Positions 22,437-34,298 of a DNA stretch of 64,000 bases are shown piece after piece. The translations under genes and the position numbers were made by a program. The notes beneath the pieces are model-generated. The model saw only the letters and a list, made by a program, of their open reading frames with translations. It was not told where the DNA came from and searched no databases. Source of the DNA: Glutinoglossum americanum. Taxonomy: Eukaryota > Ascomycota > Geoglossomycetes > Geoglossales > Geoglossaceae. The DNA is taken from the NCBI GenBank assembly GCA_020080175.1, contig JAGHQL010000042.1, forward strand, positions 1 through 64,000, given 5' to 3'. Numbering within the stretch: the first letter of the stretch is position 1; each line of letters starts with the position of its first letter.

Positions 22437-24869
22437 TCACGTCTGGATCATGACGTTTTTCCTCAAGTCCGCCTCCTCGAGATGAAATCCAAAAACTAGT
22501 CTATACAGGTCCCTCAAGAACGGGTATGCGCCCGCTCTCATCATCCAGATGACGGCCCTCCCTACCTCCGAAGCCGACGCTCGCCGCGACGGTAAAATTG
22601 CCGGGGCCCGCAGCGCGGGATCGTTGAGAACCATCTTCTTGTAGTTTTCAAGCAAGGACATCTGCCACGACGTGGTGCCAAACGAATTGGATGAGAGGGA
22701 CTTGACGAACATGTTTAGCGTCTGGCCCTGGGAGCGCTGGAATCCACAGTTCATGGCCGCCTTGACGATCAGGACCTTTAAGCGGGTCATGTTGACGTCC
22801 TCGATGGCCTCTGGGATGGTGTGTGGGGTGGCAGTGGAGGAAGTCTGCGAGGTTTGTGAGTAGCCTGAGAGGGTGGAGGAGTTGGAGGACCAGCGGGGAT
22901 TTAGGCGGCTGTTTTCGGTGCCGAGGACGATGATGTTGGGAGCGGGGGCTTCATCGGGTGAGATGGCCACGTCGTCAAAGATCGTTGTGGGAGTTTCGGG
23001 TTCACCCTTGTTTTCCGGAACAGTGGGGAGCTTAGATTGACTCACTGGTGCTGCGTTGGTGTTGAATTTGGTTTGGCTGGCCCTTGGTGTACCTCGGTCA
23101 GGGCGAATTTGCGTCCAACCCTCACGAAATAGGTCACAGAGCTCCCAGCAGGCTTGGACGGCAGAACATAAAAGCTCTTCGTCGGGCTCTTTGTTTTCCC
23201 GCCGGTTTTGTCTAAGGCTGAAGAGCATTTCCGCTAATGACCAACAGGCTCGTAGCAGCGTGTCCGTCTCTTCGATTAACCCGCTCCTCTGTTTCATCAA
23301 TCGGTGGCAAAGGGTGATGTAAAAATCAAGCGTCCGCTCCCGGAATGCCTCAGGTAGATTCCGGTCATGGGTGTTATAGAGATGATTGTTTAGTTCAAAG
23401 CTGACTCGAAGCACAGAATCCGCAATCTCGTTATCACGCTGCCGGATTTCGAAGAGGGACTGACAGAAATCTCGACACAGGTCCAGTGTTGGTCTGACTT
23501 GGGTGTCCGTATCTTCTTCACGGTTGTCATAGAGCTTCATACATAATCTCCAGCAGCATTTGAATGCATGTTCTTGGACACTCCTGGCACCGGAAAAACT
23601 GTCGACTTTGAATATTCTTTCCCGGTGAATGGAGCTCAATCCTGCCAAAGTGTTGCACAAAGTCCAGCATTCGCCGAGCGCAGTGTTGAGGACCTTGATT
23701 TCTTCGGCAGAGTCGTACGAATTTCCAATAGCCTCGTCTTTGCTCTTGATTAAAGTTTCGTCTCCGTCGAACATCTCTTCATTCTCCATATGTTGAGCCT
23801 CTGGTATGTCTAAATAAATGTCAGCTCAATAAATTCCTTTCATCGAAGATTCGTTGGAGGAATACCCTCAAGATTTCTCGACACTCGCCGTCGCGATTCT
23901 TTGTCAAGCTCTAAAGCTTCAATCTCCTGACGCGTCTGGGCTCGTGGGGTTGCGTTCTCTGGTGTGGAAGTCGGGCTGACGGTGGTGGATATCGGTGTGG
24001 GTGGGGGTGGTGGTGATATAGGACTTTCGGTTCCCGTCTGTAAGATGGCTTAGCAGGATTTCCCTAAATGACCCGATGTCGTCAAGAGCATCCTATCTTA
24101 CCATGTGTGGTTGTGCGGTCGCAAATCCCGCGTTCGCGGTTGTTGTTGTTGTTGGAGTATCTGCCGATTCAAACTTTGCTGGGGAGAGTGGCGATGCTCT
24201 AGTCGGTGTTGCTGATCTTCCATCTTCCCATCGGTTCTGCGGATTCGTAATTAGCGATGGCCATTCACAGTTAGTTTGGATAGAAGTCTTACGAAGTCGG
24301 TGAATCCGGGTGGTGCATGGATGACTGACACAGGTAGCGGCGTCTGATCTGAATCGGATCTCGTTCGTGGAATCACAGTGTCTATCGATTTGATCTTCGC
24401 GGATGTCAATTCCCCCGGAAACTCGGAGTATGAGGGTCCTAATACTACGTGTGGAGAACGCACTGTCAAGTCGGATTTCACAGAGCCACCTGAGCTGGAA
24501 TCTGGATGTTTGGGGGACTCCTGTGGGGATTCAGAGTCGTCACGCTCTTCCGCGCCGTTCTCGAATCCATCCTCGGAAGAGTCTTCCATGTCTGTCGAGC
24601 TTGTTCCGTTGGAAGCGATCGGTGAAGGATCACCAATCTCGTCGTGTAGAGGAGATGCAGTAGCAGTGTGGTTGGGCGCAAGCCTGTCGGAACTTTCATG
24701 CGACCTTTAAAAGAGATGTCAGCCGAAGTCTGGGCACTGGAGACCAAAGGAGGTGCCCGTACATCATGGAAAACCGTGGAGACCTCGGCGAATTAGACTT
24801 ATCAGTGAATGACATGAACGCAGGTAATAGACTACTAGGAGAGGGCAGTAGAGGAGACTCTAATGCCAT
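22437..24869 (-). CDS. Conserved fungal helical protein of unknown function, five exons
   Basis: Minus-strand exons 24763-24869, 24293-24704, 24102-24236, 23866-24037 and 22437-23809 give 732 aa with all junctions in phase. The first ~300 residues are S/P/T/D-rich and disordered. From about residue 300 the protein is all-helical with repeated cysteine-tryptophan blocks: GECWTLCNTLAGLSSIHRER, CCWRLCMKLYDNRE, LDLCRDFCQSLFEIRQRDNE, VSFELNNHLYNTHDR, LDFYITLCHRLMKQR, ACWSLAEMLFSLRQ, AVQACWELCDLFREGWTQIR. I recognise the pattern from uncharacterised but widely conserved Pezizomycotina proteins; the regular W-L-C helices suggest an alpha-solenoid. The C-terminus has another helical patch (VIWMMRAGAYPFLRDLYRLV). 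No catalytic motif. Function unknown. Confidence 0.85.
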
Positions 24870-27410
24870 GTTCGGATTTCGGAAATGGATGCTCTAGAAC
24901 AGCTCGTCAAGTATCGCGGCCAGGACCAGGGAGCGCGTCTTAATTAGAGGTCAACGCTGAACAAAGGAGCCGGTAAGATGCTGCGGCGCCCCGTGACTGA
25001 GATGCAAGGTAATATCGATGTACGACGTACGGCGCGCGATGCGCGTGGGAGGCAAAGAGGGTGGATCTCCGCGTAGAGGCTGAATTGAATTCAAACTGGA
25101 GGTGGCTTCCAACGAAGGGCATGCGGACCCCAAAGCGACGTGAGTGATATGGAAGTTTACAACCAAACAGGAGATCACAAGCCGTCTGCACAGAGCGTGC
25201 AAGGGAACGCAAGGCAAATCCTGTCCCCCGCTCTGCCGCGACAAGGCGAAAAAGCAGCGTAAAGGCTCTAGTTAGCGTGCAATTGGGGGAAGTGTTGGAG
25301 ATGCTTCCCCCTGGCTTCTGCGTTGGAGGTGATGCGGGAGAATGGGAGATGCGAGTATGCGACCAGAGGGTCAGAGTGGCAAGCAACGTCTCTTGTATCT
25401 ATGCTACTAGGACGGAGCAGGTAGAGCGTATACTGAACGGAGAATACATATACTTTGTAGTAGGGCAACGTAGTACAAGGTGGTGTAGCGTCAAGCACCG
25501 TCAGTAAGGTATATCCCAGGCTAGGTAGGGTTTAATGGCGCGAGCAACAGTCCTCCGACTCGTTTCTCGTTTCTCATCCTCTGCACCAACCATTGAACGG
25601 CAGGTCAAGCTAGAGACACCCCATCGGCGCGGATTGTCTAACATCTTAGTATCCAAAACAAAGTGGCTGCATGCTGCATGGAGCTTTGTCTGTGCGTCTA
25701 AGCGCCGTGGATGAAGAGCCAGCCAACCAGATGGACGATGGGCCATATGAGGCTAACTGGGCTTGCGCACACACGGTACCCAGCCAGCGGAAACGAGCCG
25801 TGAATCAGTCAACCTTTTTCCCATCACCCTCATCCCTGAAGCAACCCACATTAAACAAACGTCCAACAAACTCCCCCATCAATCCCTCCACAATCAACGG
25901 CAAGTAAAGGTTGGGGTGGGGGCCAAATGTCGGTTGGCTCACTTCGCTTGCTGAAATCGTCCTAATAGGAAGGATTTCACGCATTTTGCTGCAAATTCGA
26001 GGCGTAGGTGCTGAGTGATGGCTTGGGAACCTTGATTTGCTTGACTTGGTGGTCTGAAATCCAACACCCATCTAGCTTTTCACTAGGGGAGTCTCATGGA
26101 AATTTATCTCGTGGCTTCGAACATCGCCGGATGGCCAAGAGAAAAAAAGAAAAAAAGTACTTTACGGGGATTGTTGTTAAGGTTTCTCGATCCGGGGTGT
26201 AATTTGACCCACTCGAGGGGGAACGCTCCAAACTTCTAAGCCCTACAAGCAAACACTATGGGGGCCTATCGGCATTATGCTCCAACCTATGTCCGAGTGT
26301 ACTACCAGCGGGGATAGTGCAAACGGGATTGAAGCTCGGAGGTTCCATCCTTCGGTTGCGCTTACAGTCACACGGCAGCCACGTATCAGGTATCCAAACA
26401 TAGAAGGTACGTTGGTAGGCGGTCGAACCGCGCTTTTAGTAGTCTTTTCCCCACAAGAGTAAGAGTAAGGCTTCGCCGCACAAACGTCTTACCGTGTCGG
26501 TATTGATTACCTCCTCCCTGTAAACGTTTCTATTAAGCTAAAATTTCGGCTGGAGTTCGGCAATATAAACCCGTTACGAGAAGGATCACAACGTCAAATA
26601 AGGTTGCAGGGACACAGGGTGCATGCTCGAGTCATCCCTTTGGCGGACATACCCCAGCATTCTGCGTTAGCACCAGAAGGTGCATGCTCGGAGCGGTCTA
26701 TAATCATTATTTCACAAAGGCATGGCCCCCGAGTATTGCCTTGATCAATTTGACATCAAGAACAGTCGCGTCGGAGAAATACGATTCGCCAAACAGAGGG
26801 GATGCTCTGTGGCGCGATTCGATGGTGCTTCGGGGCCATGCATCTGCTGTGCTGCGAACGTATAGGATTGAGACTCGGATGGGAGTGGCAACTACTGGGG
26901 GCTGTTGAGGCTACATAGACGCTCGGCGAGATATGCGCAAATCCAGCTGCCTTGTAGTTCTTGTGATACTATCCCCGCACTAGATGCATAGGCTCCACTT
27001 TTGATCTGCACTTGTTTGGGTCGCCAGCCTTGATCTCCAATTTTCGCACGTTATATTGGACGCCTCCGCTATGCGCCTTCAGAGGAGCCACGACCTGCTT
27101 CGCCGCCGCAGCACATGAGCCCCATCAATGAAGATGTATTTTGTAGTGCCCATCGCGCCTAGATTCATTACTAACATCAAGAGCTGCCGCTGAGGCGACG
27201 TATCAAGCGTTAAAGAGAGCTTGAGCGGTCTAGTCTTCGCAGAGAAGCGACAATTGGAGCGAAAATGTTGTGTTTTGTTTCCCATGAGGTAGGCGGAAAT
27301 AAAACCGTACCCTTGCATTTAACGCCTTTAATCTAGAAACGCCGTCTTAGAGTGCGGTGGTACACGTCCAACTGCTTTGGCAGCTATGCACCAACCACTC
27401 GGGGGAATAT
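24870..27410. other. 2.5-kb region without recognised genes
   Basis: It lies upstream of the minus-strand helical-protein gene and downstream of rpb10. Base composition is more even than in the homopolymer regions. Short frames on both strands (for example minus 27079-27318, no known domain) were examined and give no family match by eye. No tRNA-type A/B box pair, terminal repeat or transposase motif was seen. It may contain decayed sequence that cannot be named. Confidence 0.5.
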
Positions 27411-27877
27411 TCAGGTCATTGATGCCTTTACACGATCGCGTTCAGCAGGGTTGTATCTATCGAACAACAGCACAAAGGATCAGTTGCATTTTCTTTTGAA
27501 ATGACGCGATCCGCATGAGAGCGGCGGGCTAATGATGGGACCGGCATACCGCAGCAACTTCTCAATCAAGTCAACGTGTGTCATGATCATACGGCGACAG
27601 CAGTAACGTTTGCAACCAAGCTGATCCATCGCATCTCTGTAACATGATAGGTAGAAGTTAGTATCCGTTTTGGAAACCTAGAAAAAAGAAGATAGCTAGA
27701 TAAAGGATGATCACTTTGATCACTTCTCACTAACCCATCGGTAGTCCCTTCATCTAGGAGTTTAAGGTATCGTTCCCACAGATCTCCGATCACCTGGTTA
27801 TAGTTAATATCACCCGTGCTGGCAGGCCAAAGGGTTTTCACCTTTCCACAGGAGAAACACCGTACGGGAATGATCAT
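27411..27877 (-). CDS. rpb10: RNA polymerases I/II/III subunit RPB10 (ABC10-beta), four exons
   Basis: Minus-strand exons 27842-27877, 27735-27793, 27550-27636 and 27411-27456 give 75 aa. The start ATG at 27877 yields [12 protein letters not shown], with the CFSCGK zinc knuckle; exon 2 gives [20 protein letters not shown]; exon 3 gives [20 protein letters not shown] with the second CC zinc pair; exon 4 restores the expected RYNPAERD ending instead of the intron read-through. Three introns in a 75-codon gene, with a 36-base first exon, explain why no open frame covers it. RPB10 is a shared core subunit that helps assemble all three nuclear RNA polymerases. It is divergent from utp17 with only 210 bases between start codons. 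Confidence 0.95.
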
Positions 27878-28087
27878 GATTGGATGCGTGGCCCTCAGGA
27901 GAGCAGTAGTATGTGCTGCGACGTCTGGTGTATTCAAATGGGAAATTTTCTTAGTGTTATGTAAGAGTTGAATGCGGCTCTGAACCCAAAATAGGACTAG
28001 CGCCAGATAGTCGTCTCGCACCAAGATAATTTCGTGAACTTTTTCAGTATGTTTTGAGCGAAAACCCATCCGCCATCCCTGGTCTCA
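27878..28087. promoter_or_regulatory. Shared divergent promoter of rpb10 and utp17
   Basis: Only 210 bases separate the two start codons, so a bidirectional promoter is likely. The element GAAATTTTC lies within the spacer near 27942 and weakly resembles the RRPE element of yeast ribosome-biogenesis genes (AAAAWTTTT); this is a suggestive match only. No PAC element was found. Confidence 0.4.
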
Positions 28088-31000
28088 ATGCCCGCTCCAC
28101 AGCGCTGGAAGAAGGACAGCAGTGGAAGGACGGGCATGGACACTTCTAAATATACGAAAGTACAACCTCCGGGCCACGAGCACGAGACCAAGTCGCCAAA
28201 ATCCGCCAAGACTACAACAAATCTGGTGATGACGAATGGTTCAGTAAAAAAATCCAAAGAAGGTGAAGTTATACCCGAAGATGGGACCGCCGAACGGAAT
28301 AAAGCCTCCGCTCCCGAAATGGTGAAGAAAGCTCAAAAACCAGAAGTTTCAAGCGACACATTGTGTGGAGACCCGGCAGCTTTGAGCAATGGTGTGGAGA
28401 GGGTCGACCAAGACCGGGAAACCCCGCGAAACTACGAGAGAGAGTCAAGAACGGAACGACGTAAACGGAAGCATGAGAAAGCTGCCAACGCTATGATGCA
28501 GGTCCCTTTGAACAATGGTTTGGAGGCAGTTGGGCAAGACAGGATAGCTCCCAAAATCGGCGAGAAAGAATCTAGAGCACAACGCCATAAACGAAAGCTT
28601 GGGGGCACTAGCAGTATTGCAACTCAGGCTTCTTTGAGCAACGGCGTGGAGGCCATCGATAAAAATAGGGAAGCTGCGCGAGACGGTAAGGAGACCAGGA
28701 CAAAACGCAAGCGGAAGCGTGGAGAGCGTGAGGAAGGTAGCGTCGGCAAGGCGCAAAACAACGCAAAACGGCCGAAAAGTGCACACTGTGAAGATGCTAA
28801 ACCACCCAGCGCGGGACCAAAAGACCCCACGACATCTCCAGGACCGTACAGCAGCCATCTGGTCGAGTGTGGCTCAAGATCTGGAGGAGCGGTGGCTATC
28901 AAGGTTAAAAGGAAAAGAAAAGCTCATAGAGGTACGGCGGTAGTGCTAAATAGAAAAGAGCCAAAGAGGAAAAGGAGAACGCGCAGGCGTCGGGGAGATG
29001 GGAAAAAAGTTAAGGGTTTGTCTGGCCTGGATACTGCTTCGAAGGCCTCTGGGCCAATGTCTCTTTGGAAGACATCTGAAGCAATTGGAGGGCGATTGAT
29101 ACACGCTGACCCCGTGTTCTCGAGTGATGAAAAGTAAGTTTGGCTATGCTGGCCTTATACATGCCCACCTATCTTTGGGGTCCATTGACCGATATGTGGG
29201 CTTTTCCATGCAGATACCTAATCCTTGCACTCCCCTCTGCACTACGGATATACTCTAGTTCTACCTCGCTACTGGTACGTTCATTGCCTCTAGAGAGTTC
29301 AAGCTCCAGGAAAACAGCGATCATTGGATTCAATATTTCGCCCACATCTCCCAACCACATCTACGTTTTTACATCAAGAGGTCGATTGGAGATCTGGGAT
29401 TGGATAGAAGGAACGAAAATCCAACGTTGGGAATTCCAGTCTGAGATCAGAGCCCTTGCCATCACTTCTGCTTCGCTAGCAGAGAACAAGTCGGATATCA
29501 TTTTCATGGTTGAGAAAAAGTACGAGAAGTGGAGAATTAAGCTGTTCGAGCTAGTAAAAGATACCAAACCATCAGAAACAGACAATCAGACGAAAGTGGT
29601 CTACGAATGCCAGCAGCAGATTTTGAACCTCAGGGTTCTCTATGAAGGGCGGGTGGTTGTTGCCACCTCCGGAAAATGTCTCGTCGTTGGGACCGCTAAA
29701 GGAGAGGTCACTGATGGATCCTACGTGTGGATCGAGTTCACTTCGTCGGACTGGTTGACCTGTCTGGATGTGCGGGAATCGTCTGAGGAGCCTAAAAGTA
29801 AAAGGGAGAAGTCGAGTAAGGGTGGAAGTTTGAAATGGAGCCCTGCTATTGACGTTGTCGTTGGCGATATTAAGGGAGCAATATTTGTCCACAGTGATTT
29901 GCTTAACAGACTGATTCCTAGCGACCAGAGAGACAAGTCAACAAGGCTAGAACACGTGATCCGGGGAGCCTCGAGGCGGCGACATTGGCATAGGGAAGCT
30001 GTGCATAGTGTTAAGTGGTCACTCGATGGTGAGATATGGCGCAATATTCTTCGTCTGTACCTAATAACAGTCACTAACATTAGTGATATGCAGGTAACTA
30101 CATCCTTTCTGGCGGTTCAGAAACCGTCCTCGTTCTATGGCAGCTTGATACGGACAGGCAGCAGTACCTACCGCATCTGTCAGCGACAGTCGAGAGTATA
30201 GTCGTATCGCCAAAGGGGTCATCTTACGCGATAAAACTGGCCGACAACTCTATGATGACTTTGTCAACTACCGAACTGAAGCCCAAGGCAAGTATTGCTG
30301 GCATCCAGGCTAAACCGTGGGAGCCTCCACGGATCCCAATAGAGGCGCAGGTTAAGACCGTGGATTTGTGGGAAGCACAGACGCTGGAAAAATCCTCCGA
30401 GCTACCAAGGGTTCCTTCTGTCATAAACCCTCTAAATCCAGCACAAATCCTCCTCGCCGTTTCGTCCTCACAATCAAATTCATTCGGCCCTGTACTTGGT
30501 CTGGGCTCCCCTTATCTTCAGACTTTCGATTTCGTTGAAGCTCATCACATTTCTCGGCAAGCCTTAGCTCGTACTAATATAACTTTATTGAACGTTGGGC
30601 CAGAAGCAAACAAGATCGGAGAGCCAAATATCGAACTCCTGAGCATCAGTAAGAATGGGAAGTGGCTTGCGAGTGTGGATGAGTGGAACCCTCCGAGAAG
30701 GGACCTGAGATTTTTACTTCTTGGCAAAGGGGACGTGATTCAAGAGCAGAACCGGCGACGCGAAGTATATCTCAAGTTCTGGAATTGGAATGACGAGGAT
30801 AAGATATGGGAACTGGTTACGAGAGTTGATGCGCCTCACTTCTCGTCGAGGCGCGATGGCTCAGTGGGAGCTGGGCGAGTTGCAGATATAGCTGCTGATC
30901 CTAGTGGGCTGGGATTTGCTACGGTAGGTTTGGATGGTTCAGTGAAACTCTGGAGACCAAAAAGGAGGACCCGTGATGGAGCCGTGCTGAAAGGGAGGGA

Positions 31001-31982
31001 TTCTAAGGAATTGATGAGCTGGGTCTGTCACCGAACCGTTCAGATCGGTACTCAAGATAGGGTGGTAGGGCTCTTCGGGGATCAATCTGCTTCAAAGGAT
31101 GAGCATCCGGCGGCACCATGCTTGGCATACTCTGCCGATGGATCAGTTGTAGCCGCATCGTATCCAAGTAGCCTTAGCCAAGGCCACTCGGCAGTTCATT
31201 TGATCGACCCAACCTCAGGAGCCATACGGTATGTTCGCGACGGTATGCAGATAGGTGGGATCTTAGCCATTGGAATGGTTGGACCATACGTCATTCTTGT
31301 TGGGGAAGCACTCATCGTCTGGGACATTGTTCAAGACACCCTCCAATATGGAGTCAGGCTTAGGTTAAATGGCCTCTCTCTCAAGCAAAAGGCCTCGATG
31401 GTACACCTGGCCGCTGACCAAATCAATAATACCTTCGCTATCTCTATCCCCATTCTTAAATCCACCAAAGAAGGCGAATCAAAACAAAATTCCCTCGAGA
31501 GGTCTCACTCGGAGGTTGTGGTATTCGACCCTGCAGTGCCGAAACCGTTATTTTCTGTGTCGTTGCCGAATGTGGTGACAGCCCTTCTTCCCACTACTGG
31601 CTCAAAGGGCTATGTTGTACTCGATCTGGCGGCTGAGTTGCGAGTTATCGCTGATGGGGGGAATAACGGCTTTGCATGTGACCTAGCTACTACCGACCAA
31701 GAGCTTCTCCTGGGGGAGCCACAAGAAGCTGCTACCGAAGATGCCGCTGGAGGTCATATGATGGATATAGACGAATACCTCGACGAAGAACATCCAACAT
31801 CATGGCTTCCACTGCAAACGGCAACCTCTGCGCACGATGACGACGACTCTCCACCTGTGGTTGGACAGCAGCAATTGGCAGAGATTTTCGATGTCGGCCC
31901 ATCGTATGCCCCACCGCCTGTGAGCGAGCTGTTCGAGAGGGTTGTGGGATTGTTTGCAAGGAAGCCCGTTCCTCGGATTTGA
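28088..31982 (+). CDS. utp17: UTP17/NAN1 (WDR75), t-UTP WD40 protein with repeat-bearing N-terminal extension
   Basis: Exons 28088-29133, 29214-30028 and 30094-31982 give 1249 aa, well above the ~830-900 of human WDR75 and yeast Nan1. ATG at 28088. The first ~350 residues are a K/R/E-rich extension with nuclear-localisation-like basic clusters and three 42-residue repeats. The rest is the double WD40 propeller: KYLILALPSALRIYS, GFNISPTSPNHIYVFTSRG, LEIWDWIEG, HREAVHSVKWSLDG then NYILSGGSETVLVLWQLD (made by the second junction), later FATVGLDGSVKLWRP. The C-terminus is acidic with MMDIDEYLDEEHPTSWLP. Nan1 belongs to the t-UTP part of the small-subunit processome, acting in pre-rRNA transcription and early processing in the nucleolus. 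The join of exon 1 to the WD40 part is in phase over a normal 80-bp intron with strong sites. Confidence 0.9.
28382..28759 (+). repeat. Three 126-bp in-frame repeats in utp17 exon 1
   Basis: Unit starts at 28382, 28508 and 28634, exactly 126 bases (42 codons) apart. Each begins with LSNGVE or LNNGLE, continues through a D/R/E-rich stretch and ends in an ESR..RRKRK-type basic cluster. Units differ by many substitutions, so the duplication is not recent. Confidence 0.88.
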
Positions 31983-32219
31983 TGACTGCCGCTAAGAGCT
32001 TACTGCATACCTTTTGCCAATGAGCTATCTTGTCCCTTTTTGGGGAGGGAAAGGAGGTTCGGGGAGGAGGGGGTTGTATGTATGCGTGCATGTAAATGTC
32101 TTTTCTCTTGGGTAAGTATAACAAACCTTCCCGTTAGGAAAAGCAACGTAAATCAAAATCAATAATTCAAAGATATATTTGAGCGGGAAACCCAATTTTA
32201 CTGTACTAGGGATCGTATT
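31983..32219. other. Short convergent spacer utp17 / gwt1
   Basis: 237 bases between two convergent stop codons. A G-rich run (32040-32075) follows utp17. Nothing else seen. Confidence 0.6.
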
Positions 32220-34000
32220 CTACATCTTTATCGATATGTCATATGTATCCAACCCTACGGCTACGCCCGCTAATAATGTAGTATAAACCCCCAACACGCC
32301 TATAGCCTGTAATGGGCTTGAATCTAGTGTTCGGAGTGTTAGATTCACAAGGCCGGTTAGGAGGTTTGCCTGCCATCCATCACGTACAATTAGCGTCCAC
32401 ACGTTCGATAAAATGGGGGAGTGGTATAAAATTTATAAACCTATGGGAGCAGGCGCGCAGACTTACAAGAAGGAATATCGGTAACCCATTCCTGTTGAAA
32501 GCGTGGAGGACCTTGCTCACGGCGGCGTTATAGTGTTGGGATTCGGTAGACGGAGTTGGAGAGGGGGTGGGAGGGAAGAAGTAGGATTCGATGAGGTAGA
32601 AAAGGGTAAGTTGGGAGGTGTTGAATGAGGTTACCCAGAGGAAGTAGGGGAGATTGGCCTGTTTGGTTGAGGGGGTTAGTGCGGAGGTGGATAAGATGGG
32701 GTGGGGGTGCTTACGAGTCTTCGGGAGACTTGGAGGCCGAGGCCGAAGGTTAGTTGGGTGGAGAGTTGGAAGAGAGTGATCCAGAGGGTGCTCCAAGCAA
32801 GGATTGTGTAGAGTAATGTCCTCTTCGGCGACCTGACTGACGCACCGCCGCCGCCAAGCCTCCCCCCAAACAACCTCGATCCCTCGTAATCCCTCGGAAG
32901 GACATACATCCCTGTAGCTTGCCCCGCCAAAAATATAGCCAAATACCCAAAGAACGAGAACACGCCCTCCCTATTCTGCGATAGGAGGTCCGTACGTTTT
33001 GCGGTTAGGACATAGGCCTTCAAGTTGGTGTTGTCAAGTAGGATCTCGTAGGTGGTACCGAGGAGGATGGAGAGTAGCGCGTAGGAGGGAATGTAGGCGA
33101 AGAGGGCGTGGAAGAGTGCAACGAAGGGGGGGAGGAAGCCGAGCGTGAAGAAGAAGTTCCAGTGGACGCCGTATTCGGTGACGTGTTCGGCGTAGTCGAG
33201 GCCTTTGACGCTGTAGAGGCGGATGAGGCCGAGGATGAGGAGAGGGAGGGAATGCCGTACTGAAGCGTAGAGGCGTTTTCCAAGTGTGGTTTTGCGTCCG
33301 GAGTATTGCTCCTTCAGCACGGGCCTTGCGCCCACCATGCCAGCTGAGAAGACGAAGGAGCCAACGCCCAGATCCATCAATGACGTGCCCCAATTCTCTA
33401 CCTTGGCGAAGCGCCGCGGAAAGACCCTGAAGTCCACGGCCAGGATCGCGATGCAGGTTATCACCATCATGCTGCCACGATATGCCGTCAAGAACGCCTT
33501 CTTCGGGAACAAGCCCTCCTCCACCCCATCTTTCGCATTCCCAGGCCCTCCCTGTTGGTGTTCCCGACCCCTACTGGGTATTGGTGGTTTGGCTTTCCGG
33601 TGGCGCGGTGTTACAGGGGCGGAGGTGAAGGTTATGAGGATGGCGGGAGAGACGAGGAGGATGCTCAGGAGGGTTGGGTTGGAGGAGTAGGTTGTTGTTG
33701 CGAAGAGGATGGCACCGCAGTTTAGGAGGAGGTCCATTAGGAAGGAAGAGAGGGTGTAAGGGGTGAAGTAGGACAGACGAGATTGGAGGACGGACCAGAG
33801 GACTATTGCGGCCTATTCGATTAGGGATATGTGTTAGTGAGTAATGTTACTTCATTCTATGGAGTTTTGAGGTCCTTGTACCCCGGGAGGAAACATTGAC
33901 GTACCGGCGCAACCGCAGCGACAGCATTGATCTCAGTGATCGATCCTCCAGTGAGGTTGGACACAAAGTCCTCCTTGAGGGCCTTGTAGCTATTCGCCAT
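32220..34000 (-). CDS. gwt1: GPI-inositol acyltransferase Gwt1 (PIG-W), four exons
   Basis: Minus-strand exons 33905-34000, 32715-33812, 32467-32658 and 32220-32369 give 511 aa; yeast Gwt1 is 490. ATG at 34000 gives [20 protein letters not shown], the conserved N-terminal lumenal motif. About 12-13 hydrophobic segments follow. Family blocks: [22 protein letters not shown] (positions in exon 2), [33 protein letters not shown] and, in the later exons, [14 protein letters not shown]. The enzyme attaches a fatty acyl chain to the inositol of GlcN-PI in the endoplasmic reticulum, an early step of GPI-anchor synthesis. Exons 3 and 4 are small and supply the last membrane segments. Divergent from the 2OG oxygenase gene. 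Confidence 0.94.
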
Positions 34001-34298
34001 GACTCTATTATACAAGAACGCGAAATCTAGAATGATGCCATTTAAAGAGCGCACTTGGGATCAAACACTTGACGGTCTGTGTCTTTTTCTCTCCATCGTG
34101 TTGGGGCGTGGCTCGTATAAACGAACATAAATTGATGTGTGCTGCACAACAATGCAAATAACAATCATCACGTGGAGATTACGAGGTTAGACATTGATAT
34201 ATACACACGTCGTGCCTGGGGATCATGCTCCCACACACCCCCTCCTTCATACGGGCAATTGAACTTGCCAATTACCTCTCCAGAAACAATTAACGATA
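34001..34298. promoter_or_regulatory. Divergent promoter gwt1 / 2OG oxygenase
   Basis: 298 bases between two start codons on opposite strands. A CACGTGG E-box-like site is visible near 34171-34178. Its use is unproven. Confidence 0.4.

Noticed and set aside
27079-27318. Possible transposon-derived fragment on the minus strand
   Set aside because: Short, no diagnostic motif, no terminal repeats nearby.
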